Both the position numbers and the translations under genes were made by a program. From Euonymus europaeus (Eukaryota; Streptophyta; Magnoliopsida; Celastrales; Celastraceae): DNA of 64,000 nt. Below are positions 25,191 through 39,196 of this stretch, in pieces; positions within the stretch are counted from its first letter, which is position 1; each line of letters opens with the position of its first letter. The stretch spans positions 22,087,001 through 22,151,000 of the forward strand of contig OY756972.1 of assembly GCA_963580455.1 (NCBI GenBank), in the 5' to 3' direction. Below the pieces are notes generated by a model. The model had not been told where the DNA came from and ran no database searches. It was given only the letters and a program-made list of their open reading frames with translations.

Positions 25191-28100
25191 GATCGTAGAG
25201 CTCGAAAATTTGTGTGAAATCAAGCTAAAAATCACCGAATTCAGAACTCGGAGTCAACAGATATTCATAAAACCGTTTACGTAAATAAACCACATTTCGC
25301 GGCTAACTAGGTGAAACGAGACGAACTAGCCACGAGTTCTGAAATCAAAATCCGAAACACGAGGATCGTACAGCTCGAAAATTAGTGTGAAATCAAGCTA
25401 AAAATCACCGAATTCAGAACTCGGAGTCAACCGATATTCATAAAACCGTTTACGTAAAGAAACCACATTTCGCGGCTAACTAGGTGAAACGAGACCAACT
25501 AGCCACGAGTTCTGAAATCAAAATCCGAAACTCCATAATCGTAGAGCTCGAAAAGTAGTGTGAAATCAAGCTAAAAATCACCGAATTCAGAACTCGGAGT
25601 CAACGGATATTCATAAAACCGTTTACGTAAAGAAACCACATTTCGCGGCTAACTAGGTGAAACGAGACCAACTAGCCACGAGTTCTGAAATCAAAATCCG
25701 AAATGCCAGGATCGTAGAGCTCGAAAATTAGTGTGAAATCAAGCTAAAAATCACCGAATTCATAACTCGGAGTCAACGGATATTCATAAAACCGTTTACG
25801 TAAAGAAACCACATTTCGCGGCTAACTAGGTGAAATGAGAAGAACTAGCCACGAGTTCTGAAATCAAAATCCGAAACACCAGGATCGTACAGCTCGAAAA
25901 TTAGTGTGAAATCAAGCTAAAAATCACCGAATTCAGAACTCGGAGTCAACCGATATTCATAAAACCGTTTACGTAAAGAAACCACATTTCGCGGCTAACT
26001 AGGTGAAACGAGACCAACTAGCCACGAGTTCTGAAATCAAAATCCGAAACTGCATAATCGTAGAGCTCGAAAAGTAGTGTGAAATCAAGCTAAAAATCAC
26101 CGAATTCAGAACTCGGAGTCAACGGATATTCATAAAACCGTTTACGTAAAGAAACCACATTTCGCGGCTAACTAGGTGAAACGAGACCAACTAGCCACGA
26201 GTTCTGAAATCAAAATCCGAAACACCAGGATCGTACAGCTCGAAAATTAGTGTGAAATCAAGCTAAAAATCACCGATTTCAGAACTCGGAGTCAATGGAT
26301 ATTCATAAAACCGTTTATGTAAAGAAACCACATTTCGCGACTAACTAGGTGAAACGAGACCTACTAGCCACGAGTTCTGAAATCGAAATCCGAAAATCCA
26401 GGATTGTAGAGCTCGAAAAGTAGTGTGAAATCAAGATAAAAATCACCGAATTCAGAACTCGGAGTCAACGGATATTCATAAAACCATTTACGTAAAGAAA
26501 CCACATTTCGCGGCTAACTAGGTGAAACGAGACCAACTAGCCACGAGTTCTGAAATCAAAATCCGAAACTCCATAATCGTAGAGCTCGAAAAGTAGTGTG
26601 AAATCAAGCTAAAAATCACCGAATTCAGAACTCGGAGTCAACGGATATTCATAAAACCGTTTACGTAAAGAAACCACATTTCGCGGCTAACTAGGTGAAA
26701 CGAGACCAACTAGCCACGAGTTCTGAAATCAAAATCCGAAACGCCAGGATCGTAGAGCTCGAAAATTAGTGTGAAATCAAGCTAAAAATCGCCGAATTCA
26801 GAACTCGGAGTCAACGGATATTCAAAAAACCGTTTATGTAAAGAAACCACATTTCGCGGCTAACTAGGTGAAACGAGACCTACTAGCCACGAGTTCTGAA
26901 ATCGAAATCCGAAAAAGCAGGATTGTAGAGCTCGAAAAGTAGTGTGTAATCAAGCTAAAAATCACCGAATTCAGAACTCGGAGTCAACGGATATTCATAA
27001 AACCGTTTACGTAAAGAAACCACATTTCGCGGCTAACTAGGTGAAACGAGACCTACTAGCCACGAGTTCTGAAATCGAAATCCGAAACTCCATAATCGTA
27101 GAGCTCGAAAAGTAGTGTGAAATCAAGCTAAAAATCACCGAATTCAGAACTCGGAGTCAACGGATATTCATAAAACCGTTTACGTAAAGAAACCACATTT
27201 CGCGGCTAACTAGGTGAAACGAGACCAACTAGCCACGAGTTCTGAAATCAAAATCCGAAACACCAAGATCGTAGAGCTCGAAAATTAGTGTGAAATCAAG
27301 CTAAAAATCGCCGAATTCAGAACTCGGAGTCAACGGATATTCAAAAAACCGTTTACGTAAAGAAACCACATTTCGCGGCTAACTAGGTGAAACGAGACCT
27401 ACTAGCCACGAGTTCTGAAATCGAAATCCGAAAAAGCAGGATTGTAGAGCTCGAAAAGTAGTGTGTAATCAAGCTAAAAATCACCGAATTCAGAACTCGG
27501 AGTCAACGAATATTCATAAAACCGTTTACGTAAAGAAACCACATTTCGCGGCTAACTAGGTGAAACGAGACCTACTAGCCACGAGTTCTGAAATCAAAAT
27601 CCAAAACTTCAAGATTGTAGAGCTCGAAAAGTAGTGTGAAATCAAGCTAAAAATCACTGAATTCAGAACTCGGAGTCAACGGATATTCATAAAACCGTTT
27701 ACGTAAAGAAACCACATTTCACGGCTAACTAGGTGAAACGAGACCTAATAGCCACAAGTTCTGAAATCAAAATCCGAAACACCAGGATTGTAGAGCTCGA
27801 AAAGTAGTGTGAAATCAAGCTAAAAATCACCGAATTCAGAACTCGGAGTCAACGGATATTCGTAAAACCGTTTAAGTAAAGAAACCACCTTTCGCGGCTA
27901 ACTAGGTGAAACGAGACCTACTAGCCACGAGTTCTGAAATCAAAATCCGAAACACCGGGATTGTAGAGCTGAAAAAGTAGTGTGAAATCAAGCTAAAAAT
28001 CACCGAATTCAGAACTAGGAGTCAACGGATATTCATAAAACCGTTTACGTAAAGAAACCACATTTCGCGGCTAAATAGGTGAAACGAGACCTACTAGCCA

Positions 28101-29469
28101 CGAGTTCTGAAATCGAAATCCGAAATGCCAGGATCGTAGAGCTCGAAAAGTAGTGTGTAATCAAGCTAAAAATCACCGAATTCAGAACTCGGAGTCAACG
28201 GATATTCATAAAACCGTTTACGTAAAGAAACCACATTTCGCGGCTAACTAGGTGAAACGAGACGAACTAGCCACGAGTTCTGAAATCAAAATCCGAAACA
28301 CCAGGATCGTACAGCTCGAAAATTAGTGTGAAATCAAGCTAAAAATCACCGAATTCAGAACTCGGAGTCAACCGATATTCATAAAACCGTTTACGTAAAG
28401 AAACCACATTTCGCGGCTAACTAGGTGAAACGAGACCAACTAGCCACGAGTTCTGAAATCAAAATCCGAAACTCCATAATCGTAGAGCTCGAAAAGTAGT
28501 GTGAAATCAAGCTAAAAATCACCGAATTCAGAACTCGGAGTCAACGGATATTCATAAAACCGTTTACGTAAATAAACCACATTTCGCGGCTAACTAGGTG
28601 AAACGAGACCAACTAGCCACGAGTTATGAAATCAAAATCCGAAACACCAGGATCGTACAGCTCAAAAAGTAGTGTGAAATCAAGCTAAAAATCACCGAAT
28701 TCAGAACTAGGAGTCAACGGATATTCATAAAACCGTTTACGTAAAGAAACCACATTTCGCGGCTAAATAGGTGAAACGAGACCTACTAGCCACGAGTTCT
28801 GAAATCGAAATCCGAAATGCCAGGATCGTAGAGCTCGAAAAGTAGTGTGTAATCAAGCTAAAAATCACCGAATTCAGAACTCGGAGTCAACGGATATTCA
28901 TAAAACCGTTTACGTAAAGAAACCACATTTCGCGGCTAACTAGGTGAAACGAGACGAACTAGCCACGAGTTCTGAAATCAAAATCCGAAACACCAGGATC
29001 GTACAGCTCGAAAATTAGTGTGAAATCAAGCTAAAAATCACTGAATTCAGAACTCGGAGTCAACCGATATTCAGGAAACCGTTTACGTAAAGAAACCACA
29101 TTTCGCGGCTAACTAGGTGAAACGAGACCTACTAGCCACGAGTTCTGAAATCAAAATCCGAAACGCCAGGATTGTAGAGCTCAAAAAGTAGTGTGAAATC
29201 AAGCGAAAAATCACCGAATTCAGAACTCGGAGTCAACGGATATTCATAAACCCGTTTACGTAAAGAAACCACATTTCGCGGCTAACTAGGTGAAACGAGA
29301 CCAACTAGCCACGAGTTCTGAAATCAAAATCCGAAATGCCAGGATCGTAGAGCTCGAAAATTAGTGTGAAATCAAGCTAAAAATCACCGAATTCATAACT
29401 CGGAGTCAACGGATATTCATAAAACCGTTTACGTAAAGAAACCACATTTCGCGGCTAACTAGGTGAAAC
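25191..29469 (+). repeat. Mosaic region with B-A pairs and a C-D-E-F cassette
   Basis: No large clean duplication is seen here. B-type monomers (gacgaac or gaagaac, caccaggatcgtacag) are followed by A-type (caaccgatattc, actccataatcg) at about 25258-25600, 25755-26100, 28177-28500 and 28869-29070. A three-monomer repeat is marked by aaaaagcagg at 26912 and 27431 (519 bp). A C-D-E-F cassette lies at 27312-28003. gaactaggag at 28012 and 28704 marks a four-monomer step. Confidence 0.83.
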
Positions 29470-31340
29470 GAGACCTACTAGCCACGAGTTCTGAAATCGA
29501 AATCCGAAAACTCGGGATTGTAGAGCTCGAAAAGTAGTGTGAAATCAAGCTAAAAATCACCGAATTCAGAACTCGGAGTCAACGGATATTCATAAAACCG
29601 TTTACGTAAAGAAACCACATTTCGCGGCTAACTAGGTGAAACGAGACCAACTAGCCACGAGTTATGAAATCAAAATCCGAAACTCCATAATCGTAGAGCT
29701 CGAAAAGTAGTGTGGAATCAAGCTAAAAATCACCGAATTCAGAACTCGGAGTCAACGGATATTCATAAAACCGTTTACGTAAAGAAACCACATTTCGCGG
29801 CTAATTAGGTGAAACGAGACCAACTAGCCACGAGTTCTGAAATCAAAATCCGAAACACCAGGATCGTAGAGCTCGAAAATTAGTGTGAAATCAAGCTAAA
29901 AATCGCCGAATTCAGAACTCGGAGTCAACGGATATTCAAAAAACCGTTTACGTAAAGAAACCACATTTCGCGGCTAACTAGGTGAAACGAGACCTACTAG
30001 CCACGAGTTCTGAAATCGAAATCCGAAAAATCAGGATTGTAGAGCTCGAAAAGTAGTGTGTAATCAAGCTAAAAATCACCGAATTCAGAACTCGGAGTCA
30101 ACGGATATTCATAAAACCGTTTACGTAAAGAAACCACATTTCGCGGCTAACTAGGTGAAACGAGACCTACTAGCCACGAGTTCTGAAATCAAAATCCAAA
30201 ACGTCAAGATTGTAGAGCTCGAAAAGTAGTGTGAAATCAAGCTAAAAATCACCGAATTCAGAACTCGGAGTCAACGGATATTCATAAAACCGTTTACGTA
30301 AAGAAACCACATTTCACGGCTAACTAGGTGAAACGAGACCTAATAGCCACGAGTTCTGAAATCAAAATCCGAAACACCAGGATTGTAGAGCTCGAAAAGT
30401 AGTGTGAAATCAAGCTAAAAATCACCGAATTCAGAACTCGGAGTCAACGGATATTCGTAAAACCGTTTAAGTAAAGAAACCACCTTTCGCGGCTAACTAG
30501 GTGAAACGAGACCTACTAGCCACGAGTTCTGAAATCAAAATCCGAAACACCAGGATGGTAGAGCTCGAAAAGTAGTGTGTAATCAAGCTAAAAATCACCG
30601 AATTCAGAACTCGGAGTCAACGGATGCTCAGGAAACCGTTTACGTAAAGAAACCACATTTCGCGGCTAACTAGGTGAAACGAGACCTACTAGCCACGAGT
30701 TCTGAAATCAAAATCCGAAACGCCAGGATTGTAGAGCTCGAAAAGTAGTGTGAAATCAAGCGAAAAATCACCGAATTCAGAACTCGGAGTCAACGGATAT
30801 TCATAAACCCGTTTACGTAAAGAAACCACATTTCGCGGCTAACTAGGTGAAACGAGACCAACTAGCCACGAGTTGTGAAATCGAAATCCGAAATGCCAGG
30901 ATCGTAGAGCTCGAAAATTAGTGTGAAATCAAGCTAAAAATCACCGAATTCAGAACTCGGAGTCAACAGATATTCATAAAACCGTTTACGTAAAGAAACC
31001 ACATTTCGCGGCTAACTAGGTGAAACGAGACGAACTAGCCACGAGTTCTGAAATCAAAATCCGAAACACCAGGATCGTACAGCTCGAAAATTAGTGTGAA
31101 ATCAAGCTAAAAATCACCGAATTCAGAACTCGGAGTCAACCGATATTCATAAAACCGTTTACGTAAAGAAACCACATTTCGCGGCTAACTAGGTGAAACG
31201 AGACCAACTAGCCACGAGTTCTGAAATCAAAATCCGAAACTCCATAATCGTAGAGCTCGAAAAGTAGTGTGAAATCAAGCTAAAAATCACCGAATTCAGA
31301 ACTCGGAGTCAACGGATATTCATAAAACCGTTTACGTAAA
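29470..31340 (+). repeat. 17-monomer duplication, copy 1 (offset 2941 bp)
   Basis: The block matches 32411-34281 at exactly 17 monomers. Shared rare marks: aaaactcgggattg, ggctaattagg, the C-D-E-F cassette (29907-30598), cggatgctcaggaaacc (30621 and 33562), ataaacccg and gagttgtgaaatc. Single-base differences include gtgtggaatc near 29713 and gttctg against gtgctg at the left edge. Confidence 0.9.
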
Positions 31341-32410
31341 TAAACCACATTTCGCGGCTAACTAGGTGAAACGAGACCAACTAGCCACGAGTTCTGAAAT
31401 CAAAATCCGAAACACCAGGATCGTACAGCTCGAAAAGTAGTGTGAAATCAAGCTAAAAATCACCGAATTCAGAACTAGGAGTCAACGGATATTCATAAAA
31501 CCGTTTACGTAAAGAAACCACATTTCGCGGCTAAGTAGGTGAAACGAGACCTACTAGCCACGAGTTCTGAAATCGAAATCCGAAATGCCAGGATCGTAGA
31601 GCTCGAAAAGTAGTGTGTAATCAAGCTAAAAATCACCGAATTCAGAACTCGGAGTCAACGGATATTCATAAAACCGTTTACGTAAAGAAACCACATTTCG
31701 CGGCTAACTAGGTGAAACGAGACGAACTAGCCACGAGTTCTGAAATCAAAATCCGAAACACCAGGATCGTACAGCTCGAAAATTAGTGTGAAATCAAGCT
31801 AAAAATCACTGAATTCAGAACTCGGAGTCAACCGATATTCATAAAACCGTTTACGTAAAGAAACCACATTTCGCGGCTAACTAGGTGAAACGAGACCAAC
31901 TAGCCACGAGTTCTGAAATCAAAATCCGAAACTCCATAATCGTAGAGCTCGAAAAGTAGTGTGAAATCAAGCTAAAAATCACCGAATTCAGAACTCGGAG
32001 TCAACGGATATTCATAAAACCGTTTACGTAAATAAACCACATTTCGCGGCTAACTAGGTGAAACGAGACCAACTAGCCACGAGTTATGAAATCAAAATCC
32101 GAAACACCAGGATCGTACAGCTCGAAAATTAGTGTGAAATCAAGCTAAAAATCGCCGAATTCAGAACTCGGAGTCAACGGATATTCAAAAAACCGTTTAC
32201 GTAAAGAAACCACATTTCGCGGCTAACTAGGTGAAACGAGACCAACTAGCCACGAGTTCTGAAATCAAAATCCGAAACTCCATAATCGTAGAGCTCGAAA
32301 AGTAGTGTGAAATCAAGCTAAAAATCACCGAATTCAGAACTCGGAGTCAATGGATATTCATAAAACCGTTTATGTAAAGAAACCACATTTCGCGGCTAAC
32401 TAGGTGAAAC
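31341..32410 (+). repeat. Spacer monomers between the 17-monomer copies
   Basis: Six or so monomers of ordinary subtypes lie between the two matched blocks. They include gaactaggag at 31472, which is 16 monomers from the copy at 28704, so this piece is related to the 28.7-kb region. No other element is present. Confidence 0.8.
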
Positions 32411-34281
32411 GAGACCTACTAGCCACGAGTGCTGAAATCGAAATCCGAAAACTCGGGATTGTAGAGCTCGAAAAGTAGTGTGAAATCAAGCTAAAAATCA
32501 CCGAATTCAGAACTCGGTGTCAACGGATATTCATAAAACCGTTTACGTAAAGAAACCACATTTCGCGGCTAACTAGGTGAAACGAGACCAACTAGCCACG
32601 AGTTCTGAAATCAAAATCCGAAACTCCATAATCGTAGAGCTCGAAAAGTAGTGTGAAATCAAGCTAAAAATCACCGAATTCAGAACTCGGAGTCAACGGA
32701 TATTCATAAAACCGTTTACGTAAAGAAACCACATTTCGCGGCTAATTAGGTGAAACGAGACCAACTAGCCACGAGTTCTGAAATCAAAATCCGAAACACC
32801 AGGATCGTAGAGCTCGAAAATTAGTGTGAAATCAAGCTAAAAATCGCCGAATTCAGAACTCGGAGTCAACGGATATTCAAAAAACCGTTTACGTAAAGAA
32901 ACCACATTTCGCGGCTAACTAGGTGAAACGAGACCTACTAGCCACGAGTTCTGAAATCGAAATCCGAAAAATCAGGATTGTAGAGCTCGAAAAGTAGTGT
33001 GTAATCAAGCTAAAAATCACCGAATTCAGAACTCGGAGTCAACGGATATTCATAAAACCGTTTACGTAAAGAAACCACATTTCGCGGCTAACTAGGTGAA
33101 ACGAGACCTACTAGCCACGAGTTCTGAAATCAAAATCCAAAACGTCAAGATTGTAGAGCTCGAAAAGTAGTGTGAAATCAAGCTAAAAATCACTGAATTC
33201 AGAACTCGGAGTCAACGGATATTCATAAAACCGTTTACGTAAAGAAACCACATTTCACGGCTAACTAGGTGAAACGAGACCTAATAGCCACGAGTTCTGA
33301 AATCAAAATCCGAAACACCAGGATAGTAGAGCTCGAAAAGTAGTGTGAAATCAAGCTAAAAATCACCGAATTCAGAACTCGGAGTCAACGGATATTCGTA
33401 AAACCGTTTAAGTAAAGAAACCACCTTTCGCGGCTAACTAGGTGAAACGAGACCTACTAGCCACGAGTTCTGAAATCAAAATCCGAAACACCAGGATGGT
33501 AGAGCTCGAAAAGTAGTGTGTAATCAAGCTAAAAATCACCGAATTCAGAACTCGGAGTCAACGGATGCTCAGGAAACCGTTTACGTAAAGAAACCACATT
33601 TCGCGGCTAACTAGGTGAAACGAGACCTACTAGCCACGAGTTCTGAAATCAAAATCCGAAACGCCAGGATTGTAGAGCTCGAAAAGTAGTGTGAAATCAA
33701 GCGAAAAATCACCGAATTCAGAACTCGGAGTCAACGGATATTCATAAACCCGTTTACGTAAAGAAACCACATTTCGCGGCTAACTAGGTGAAACGAGACC
33801 AACTAGCCACGAGTTGTGAAATCAAAATCCGAAATGCCAGGATCGTAGAGCTCGAAAATTAGTGTGAAATCAAGCTAAAAATCACCGAATTCAGAACTCG
33901 GAGTCAACAGATATTCATAAAACCGTTTACGTAAAGAAACCACATTTCGCGGCTAACTAGGTGAAACGAGACGAACTAGCCACGAGTTCTGAAATCAAAA
34001 TCCGAAACACCAGGATCGTACAGCTCGAAAATTAGTGTGAAATCAAGCTAAAAATCACCGAATTCAGAACTCGGAGTCAACCGATATTCATAAAACCGTT
34101 TACGTAAAGAAACCACATTTCGCGGCTAACTAGGTGAAACGAGACCAACTAGCCACGAGTTCTGAAATCAAAATCCGAAACTCCATAATCGTAGAGCTCG
34201 AAAAGTAGTGTGAAATCAAGCTAAAAATCACCGAATTCAGAACTCGGAGTCAACGGATATTCATAAAACCGTTTACGTAAA
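32411..34281 (+). repeat. 17-monomer duplication, copy 2 (offset 2941 bp)
   Basis: Second copy of 29470-31340, with its C-D-E-F cassette at 32848-33539. The match ends after actccataatcg near 34190: the next monomers have aaagaaacc and aaatgctagg here but aaataaacc and aacaccagg in copy 1. Confidence 0.9.
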
Positions 34282-34349
34282 GAAACCACATTTCGCGGCT
34301 AACTAGGTGAAACGAGACCAACTAGCCACGAGTTCTGAAATCAAAATCC

Positions 34350-37300
34350 GAAATGCTAGGATCGTAGAGCTCGAAAATTAGTGTGAAATCAAGCTAAAAA
34401 TCACCGAATTCAGAACTCGGAGTCAACGGATATTCATAAAACCGTTTACGTAAAGAAACCACATTTCGCGGCTAACTAGGTGAAACGAGAAGAACTAGCC
34501 ACGAGTTCTGAAATCAAAATCCGAAACACCATGATCGTACAGCTCGAAAATTAGTGTGAAATCAAGCTAAAAATCACCGAATTCAGAACTCGGAGTCAAC
34601 CGATATTCATAAAACCGTTTACGTAAAGAAACCACATTTCGCGGCTAACTAGGTGAAACGAGACCAACTATCCACGAGTTCTGAAATCAAAATCCGAAAC
34701 TCTATAATCGTAGAGCTCGAAAAGTAGTGTGAAATCAAGCTAAAAATCACCGAATTCAGAACTCGGAGTCAACGGATATTCATAAAACCGTTTACGTAAA
34801 GAAACCACATTTCGCGGCTAACTAGGTGAAACGAGACCTACTAGCCACGAGTTCTGAAATCGAAATCCGAAAAATCAGGATTGTAGAGCTCGAAAAGTAG
34901 TGTGAAATCAAGCTAAAAATCACCGAATTCAGAATTCGGAGTCAACGGATATTCATAAAATCGTTTACGTAAAGAAACCACATTTCGCGGCTAACTAGGT
35001 GAAACGAGACCAACTAGCCACGAGTTCTGAAATCAAAATCCGAAACGCCAGGATGGTAGAGCTCGAAAAGTAGTGTGTAATCAAGCTAAAAATCACCGAA
35101 TTCAGAACTCGGAGTCAACGGATATTCAGGAAACCGTTTACGTAAAGAAACCACATTTCGCGGGTAACTAGGTGAAACGAGACCTACTAGCCACGAGTTC
35201 TGAAATCAAAATCCGATTATTCCAGGATTGTAGAGCTCGAAAAGTAGTGTGAAATCAAGCGAAAAATCACCGAATTCAGAACTCGGAGTCAACGGATATT
35301 CATAAACCCGTTTACGTAAAGAAACCACATTTCGCGGCTAACTAGATGAAACGAGACCAACTAGCCACGAGTTGTGAAATCAAAATTCGAAATGCAAGGA
35401 TCGTAGAGCTCGAAAATTAGTGTGAAATCAAGCTAAAAATCACCGAATTCAGAACTCGGAGTCAACAGATATTCATAAAACCGTTTACGTAAAGAAACCA
35501 CATTTCGCGGCTAACTAGGTGAAACGAGACGAACTAGCCACGAGTTCTGAAATCAAAATCCGAAACACCAGGATAGTACAGCTCGAAAATTAGTGTGAAA
35601 TCAAGCTAAAAATCACCGAATTCAGAACTCGGAGTCAACAGATATTCATAAAACCGTTTACGTAAAGAAACCACATTTCGCGGCTAACTAGGTGAAACGA
35701 GACCAACTAGCCACGAGTTCTGAAATCAAAATCCGAAATGCCAGGATCGTAGAGCTCGAAAATTAGTGTGAAATCAAGCTAAAAATCACCGAATTCAGAA
35801 CTCGGAGTCAACGGATATTCATAAAACCGTTTACGTAAAGAAACCACATTTCGCGGCTAACTAGGTGAAACGAGAAGAACTAGCCACGAGTTCTGAAATC
35901 AAAATCCGAAACACCAGGATCGTACAGCCCGAAAATTAGTGTGAAATCAAGCTAAAAATCACCGAATTCAGAACTCGGAGTCAACCGATATTCATAAAAC
36001 CGTTTACGTAAAGAAACCACATTTCGCGGCTAACTAGGTGAAACGAGACCAACTAGCCACGAGTTCTGAAATCAAAATCCGAAACTCCATAATCGTAGAG
36101 CTCGAAAAGTAGTGTGAAATCAAGCTAAAAATCACCGAATTCAGAACTCGGAGTCAACGGATATTCATAAAACCGTTTACGTAAAGAAACCACATTTCGC
36201 GGCTAACTAGGTGAAACGAGACCAACTAGCCACGAGTTTTGAAATCAAAATCCGAAACACCAGGATCGTACAGCTCGAAAATTAGTGTGAAATCAAGCTA
36301 AAAATCACCGAATTCAGAACTCGGAGTCAATGGATATTCATAAAACCGTTTATGTAAAGAAACCACATTTCGCGACTAACTAGGTGAAACGAGACCTACT
36401 AGCCACGAGTTCTGAAATCGAAATCCGAAAATCCAGGATTGTAGAGCTCGAAAAGTAGTGTGAAATCAAGCTAAAAATCACCGAATTCAGAACTCGGAGT
36501 CAACGGATATTCATAAAACCATTTACGTAAAGAAACCACATTTCGCGGCTAACTAGGTGAAACGAGACCAACTAGCCACGAGTTCTGAAATCAAAATCCG
36601 AAATGCCAGGATGGTGGAGCTCGAAAAGTAGTGTGTAATCAATGCTAAAAATCACCGAATTCAGAACTCGGAGTCAACGGATATTCATGAAACCGTTTAC
36701 GTAAAGAAAACACATTTCGCGGCTAACTAGGTGAAACGAGACCTACTAGCCACGAGTTCTGAAATCAAAATCCGAAATGCCAGGATTGTAGAGCTCGAAA
36801 AGTAGTGTGTAATCAAGCTAAAAATCACCGAATTCAGAACTCGGAGTCAACGGATATTCATAAAACCGTTTACGTAAAGAAACCACATTTCGCGGCTAAC
36901 TAGGTGAAACGAGAAGAACTAGCCACGAGTTCTGAAATCAAAATCCGAAACACCAGGATCGTACAGCCCGAAAATTAGTGTGAAATCAAGCTAAAAATCA
37001 CCGAATTCAGAACTCGGAGTCAACCGATATTCATAAAACCGTTTACGTAAAGAAACCACATTTCGCGGCTAACTAGGTGAAACGAGACCAACTAGCCACG
37101 AGTTCTGAAATCAAAATCCGAAACTCCATAATCGTAGAGCTCGAAAAGTAGTGTGAAATCAAGCTAAAAATCACCGAATTCAGAACTCGGAGTCAACGGA
37201 TATTCATAAAACCGTTTACGTAAAGAAACCACATTTCGCGGCTAACTAGGTGAAACGAGACCAACTAGCCACGAGTTTTGAAATCAAAATCCGAAACACC

Positions 37301-37364
37301 AGGATCGTACAGCTCGAAAATTAGTGTGAAATCAAGCTAAAAATCACCGAATTCAGAACTCGGA
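34350..37364 (+). repeat. 28-monomer-offset duplication, copy 1 (offset 4847 bp)
   Basis: About 3 kb here matches 39197-42211 at 4847 bp (28 x 173 plus three inserted bases). Shared marks: gaagaactag, ccaactatcc, actctataatcg, gaattcggagtc, cgggtaacta, a one-base-longer attattccagg (monomer 35097-35270), gagttttg, ggatggtgg with the extra T in tcaatgcta (monomer 36482-36655), and gaaaacac. One monomer differs more (near 35385 against 40232), as if replaced by conversion. Confidence 0.9.
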
Positions 37365-38558
37365 GTCAACGGATATTCAGGAAACCGTTTACGTAAAGAA
37401 ACCACATTTCGCGGCTAACTAGGTGAAACGAGACCTACTAGCCACGAGTTCTGAAATCAAAATCCGAAATGCCAGGATTGTAGAGCTCGAAAAGTAGTGT
37501 GTAATCAAGCTAAAAATCACCGAATTCAGAACTCGGAGTCAACGGATATTCATAAAACCGTTTACGTAAAGAAACCACATTTCGCGGCTAACTAGGTGAA
37601 ACGAGAAGAACTAGCCACGAGTTCTGAAATCAAAATCCGAAACACCAGGATCGTACAGCCCGAAAATTAGTGTGAAATCAAGCTAAAAATCACCGAATTC
37701 AGAACTCGGAGTCAACCGATATTCATAAAACCGTTTACGTAAAGAAACCACATTTCGCGGCTAACTAGGTGAAACGAGACCAACTAGCCACGAGTTCTGA
37801 AATCAAAATCCGAAACTCCATAATCGTAGAGCTCGAAAAGTAGTGTGAAATCAAGCTAAAAATCACCGAATTCAGAACTCGGAGTCAACGGATATTCATA
37901 AAACCGTTTACGTAAAGAAACCACATTTCGCGGCTAACTAGGTGAAACGAGAAGAACTAGCCACGAGTTCTGAAATCAAAATCCGAAACACCAGGATCGT
38001 ACAGCCCGAAAATTAGTGTGAAATCAAGCTAAAAATCACCGAATTCAGAACTCGGAGTCAACCGATATTCATAAAACCGTTTACGTAAAGAAACCACGTT
38101 TCGCGGCTAACTAGGTGAAACGAGACCAACTAGCCACGAGTTCTGAAATCAAAATCCGAAACTCCATAATCGTAGAGCTCGAAAAGTAGTGTGAAATCAA
38201 GCTAAAAATCACCGAATTCAGAACTCGGAGTCAACGGATATTCATAAAACCGTTTACGTAAAGAAACCACATTTCGCGGCTAACTAGGTGAAACGAGACC
38301 AACTAGCCACGAGTTTTGAAATCAAAATCCGAAACACCAGGATCGTACAGCTCGAAAATTAGTGTGAAATCAAGCTAAAAATCACCGAATTCAGAACTCG
38401 GAGTCAACGGATATTCAGGAAACCGTTTACGTAAAGAAACCACATTTCGCGGCTAACTAGGTGAAACGAGACCTACTAGCCACGAGTTCTGAAATCAAAA
38501 TCCGAAACACCAGGATCGTACAGCTCGAAAATTAGTGTGAAATCAAGCTAAAAATCAC
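36828..38558 (+). repeat. Local 4- and 2-monomer reiterations
   Basis: gagaagaactag occurs at 36911, 37603 and 37949, spaced 692 bp (four monomers) and 346 bp (two monomers). Each is followed by cgtacagcccg and then an actccataatcg monomer. This is a small local expansion present once in the window and absent from the matching 28-monomer copy. Confidence 0.85.
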
Positions 38559-39196
38559 CGAATTCAGAACTCGGAGTCAACGGATATTCAGGAAACCGTT
38601 TACGTAAAGAAACCACATTTCGCGGCTAACTAGGTGAAACGAGACCTACTAGCCACGAGTTCTGAAATCAAAATCCGATTATTCCAGGATTGTAGAGCTC
38701 GAAAAGTAGTGTGAAATCAAGCGAAAAATCACCGAATTCAGAACTCGGAGTCAACGGATATTCATAAACCCGTTTACGTAAAGAAACCACATTTCGCGGC
38801 TAACTAGATGAAACGAGACCAACTAGCCACGAGTTGTGAAATCAAAATCCGAAATGCAAGGATCGTAGAGCTCGAAAATTAGTGTGAAATCAAGCTAAAA
38901 ATCACCGAATTCAGAACTCGGAGTCAACAGATATTCATAAAACCGTTTACGTAAAGAAACCACATTTCGCGGCTAACTAGGTGAAACGAGACGAACTAGC
39001 CACGAGTTCTGAAATCAAAATCTGAAACACCAGGATCGTACAGCTCGAAAATTAGTGTGAAATCAAGCTAAAAATCACCGAATTCAGAACTCGGAGTCAA
39101 CAGATATTCATAAAACCGTTTACGTAAAGAAACCACATTTCGCGGCTAACTAGGTGAAACGAGACCAACTAGTCACGAGTTCTGAAATCAAAATCC
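38559..39196 (+). repeat. attattccagg block, also at 42541 and 47040
   Basis: The block begins with attcaggaaacc plus gattattccagg (monomer 38559-38732, 174 bp), then ataaacccg with gagttgtg and aaatgcaagg, then aatctgaaacacc. The same order recurs at 42541-43180 (offset 3982, 23 monomers plus three bases) and in part at 35097 and 47040. The five attattccagg monomers start at 35097, 38559, 39944, 42541 and 47040. Confidence 0.88.
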
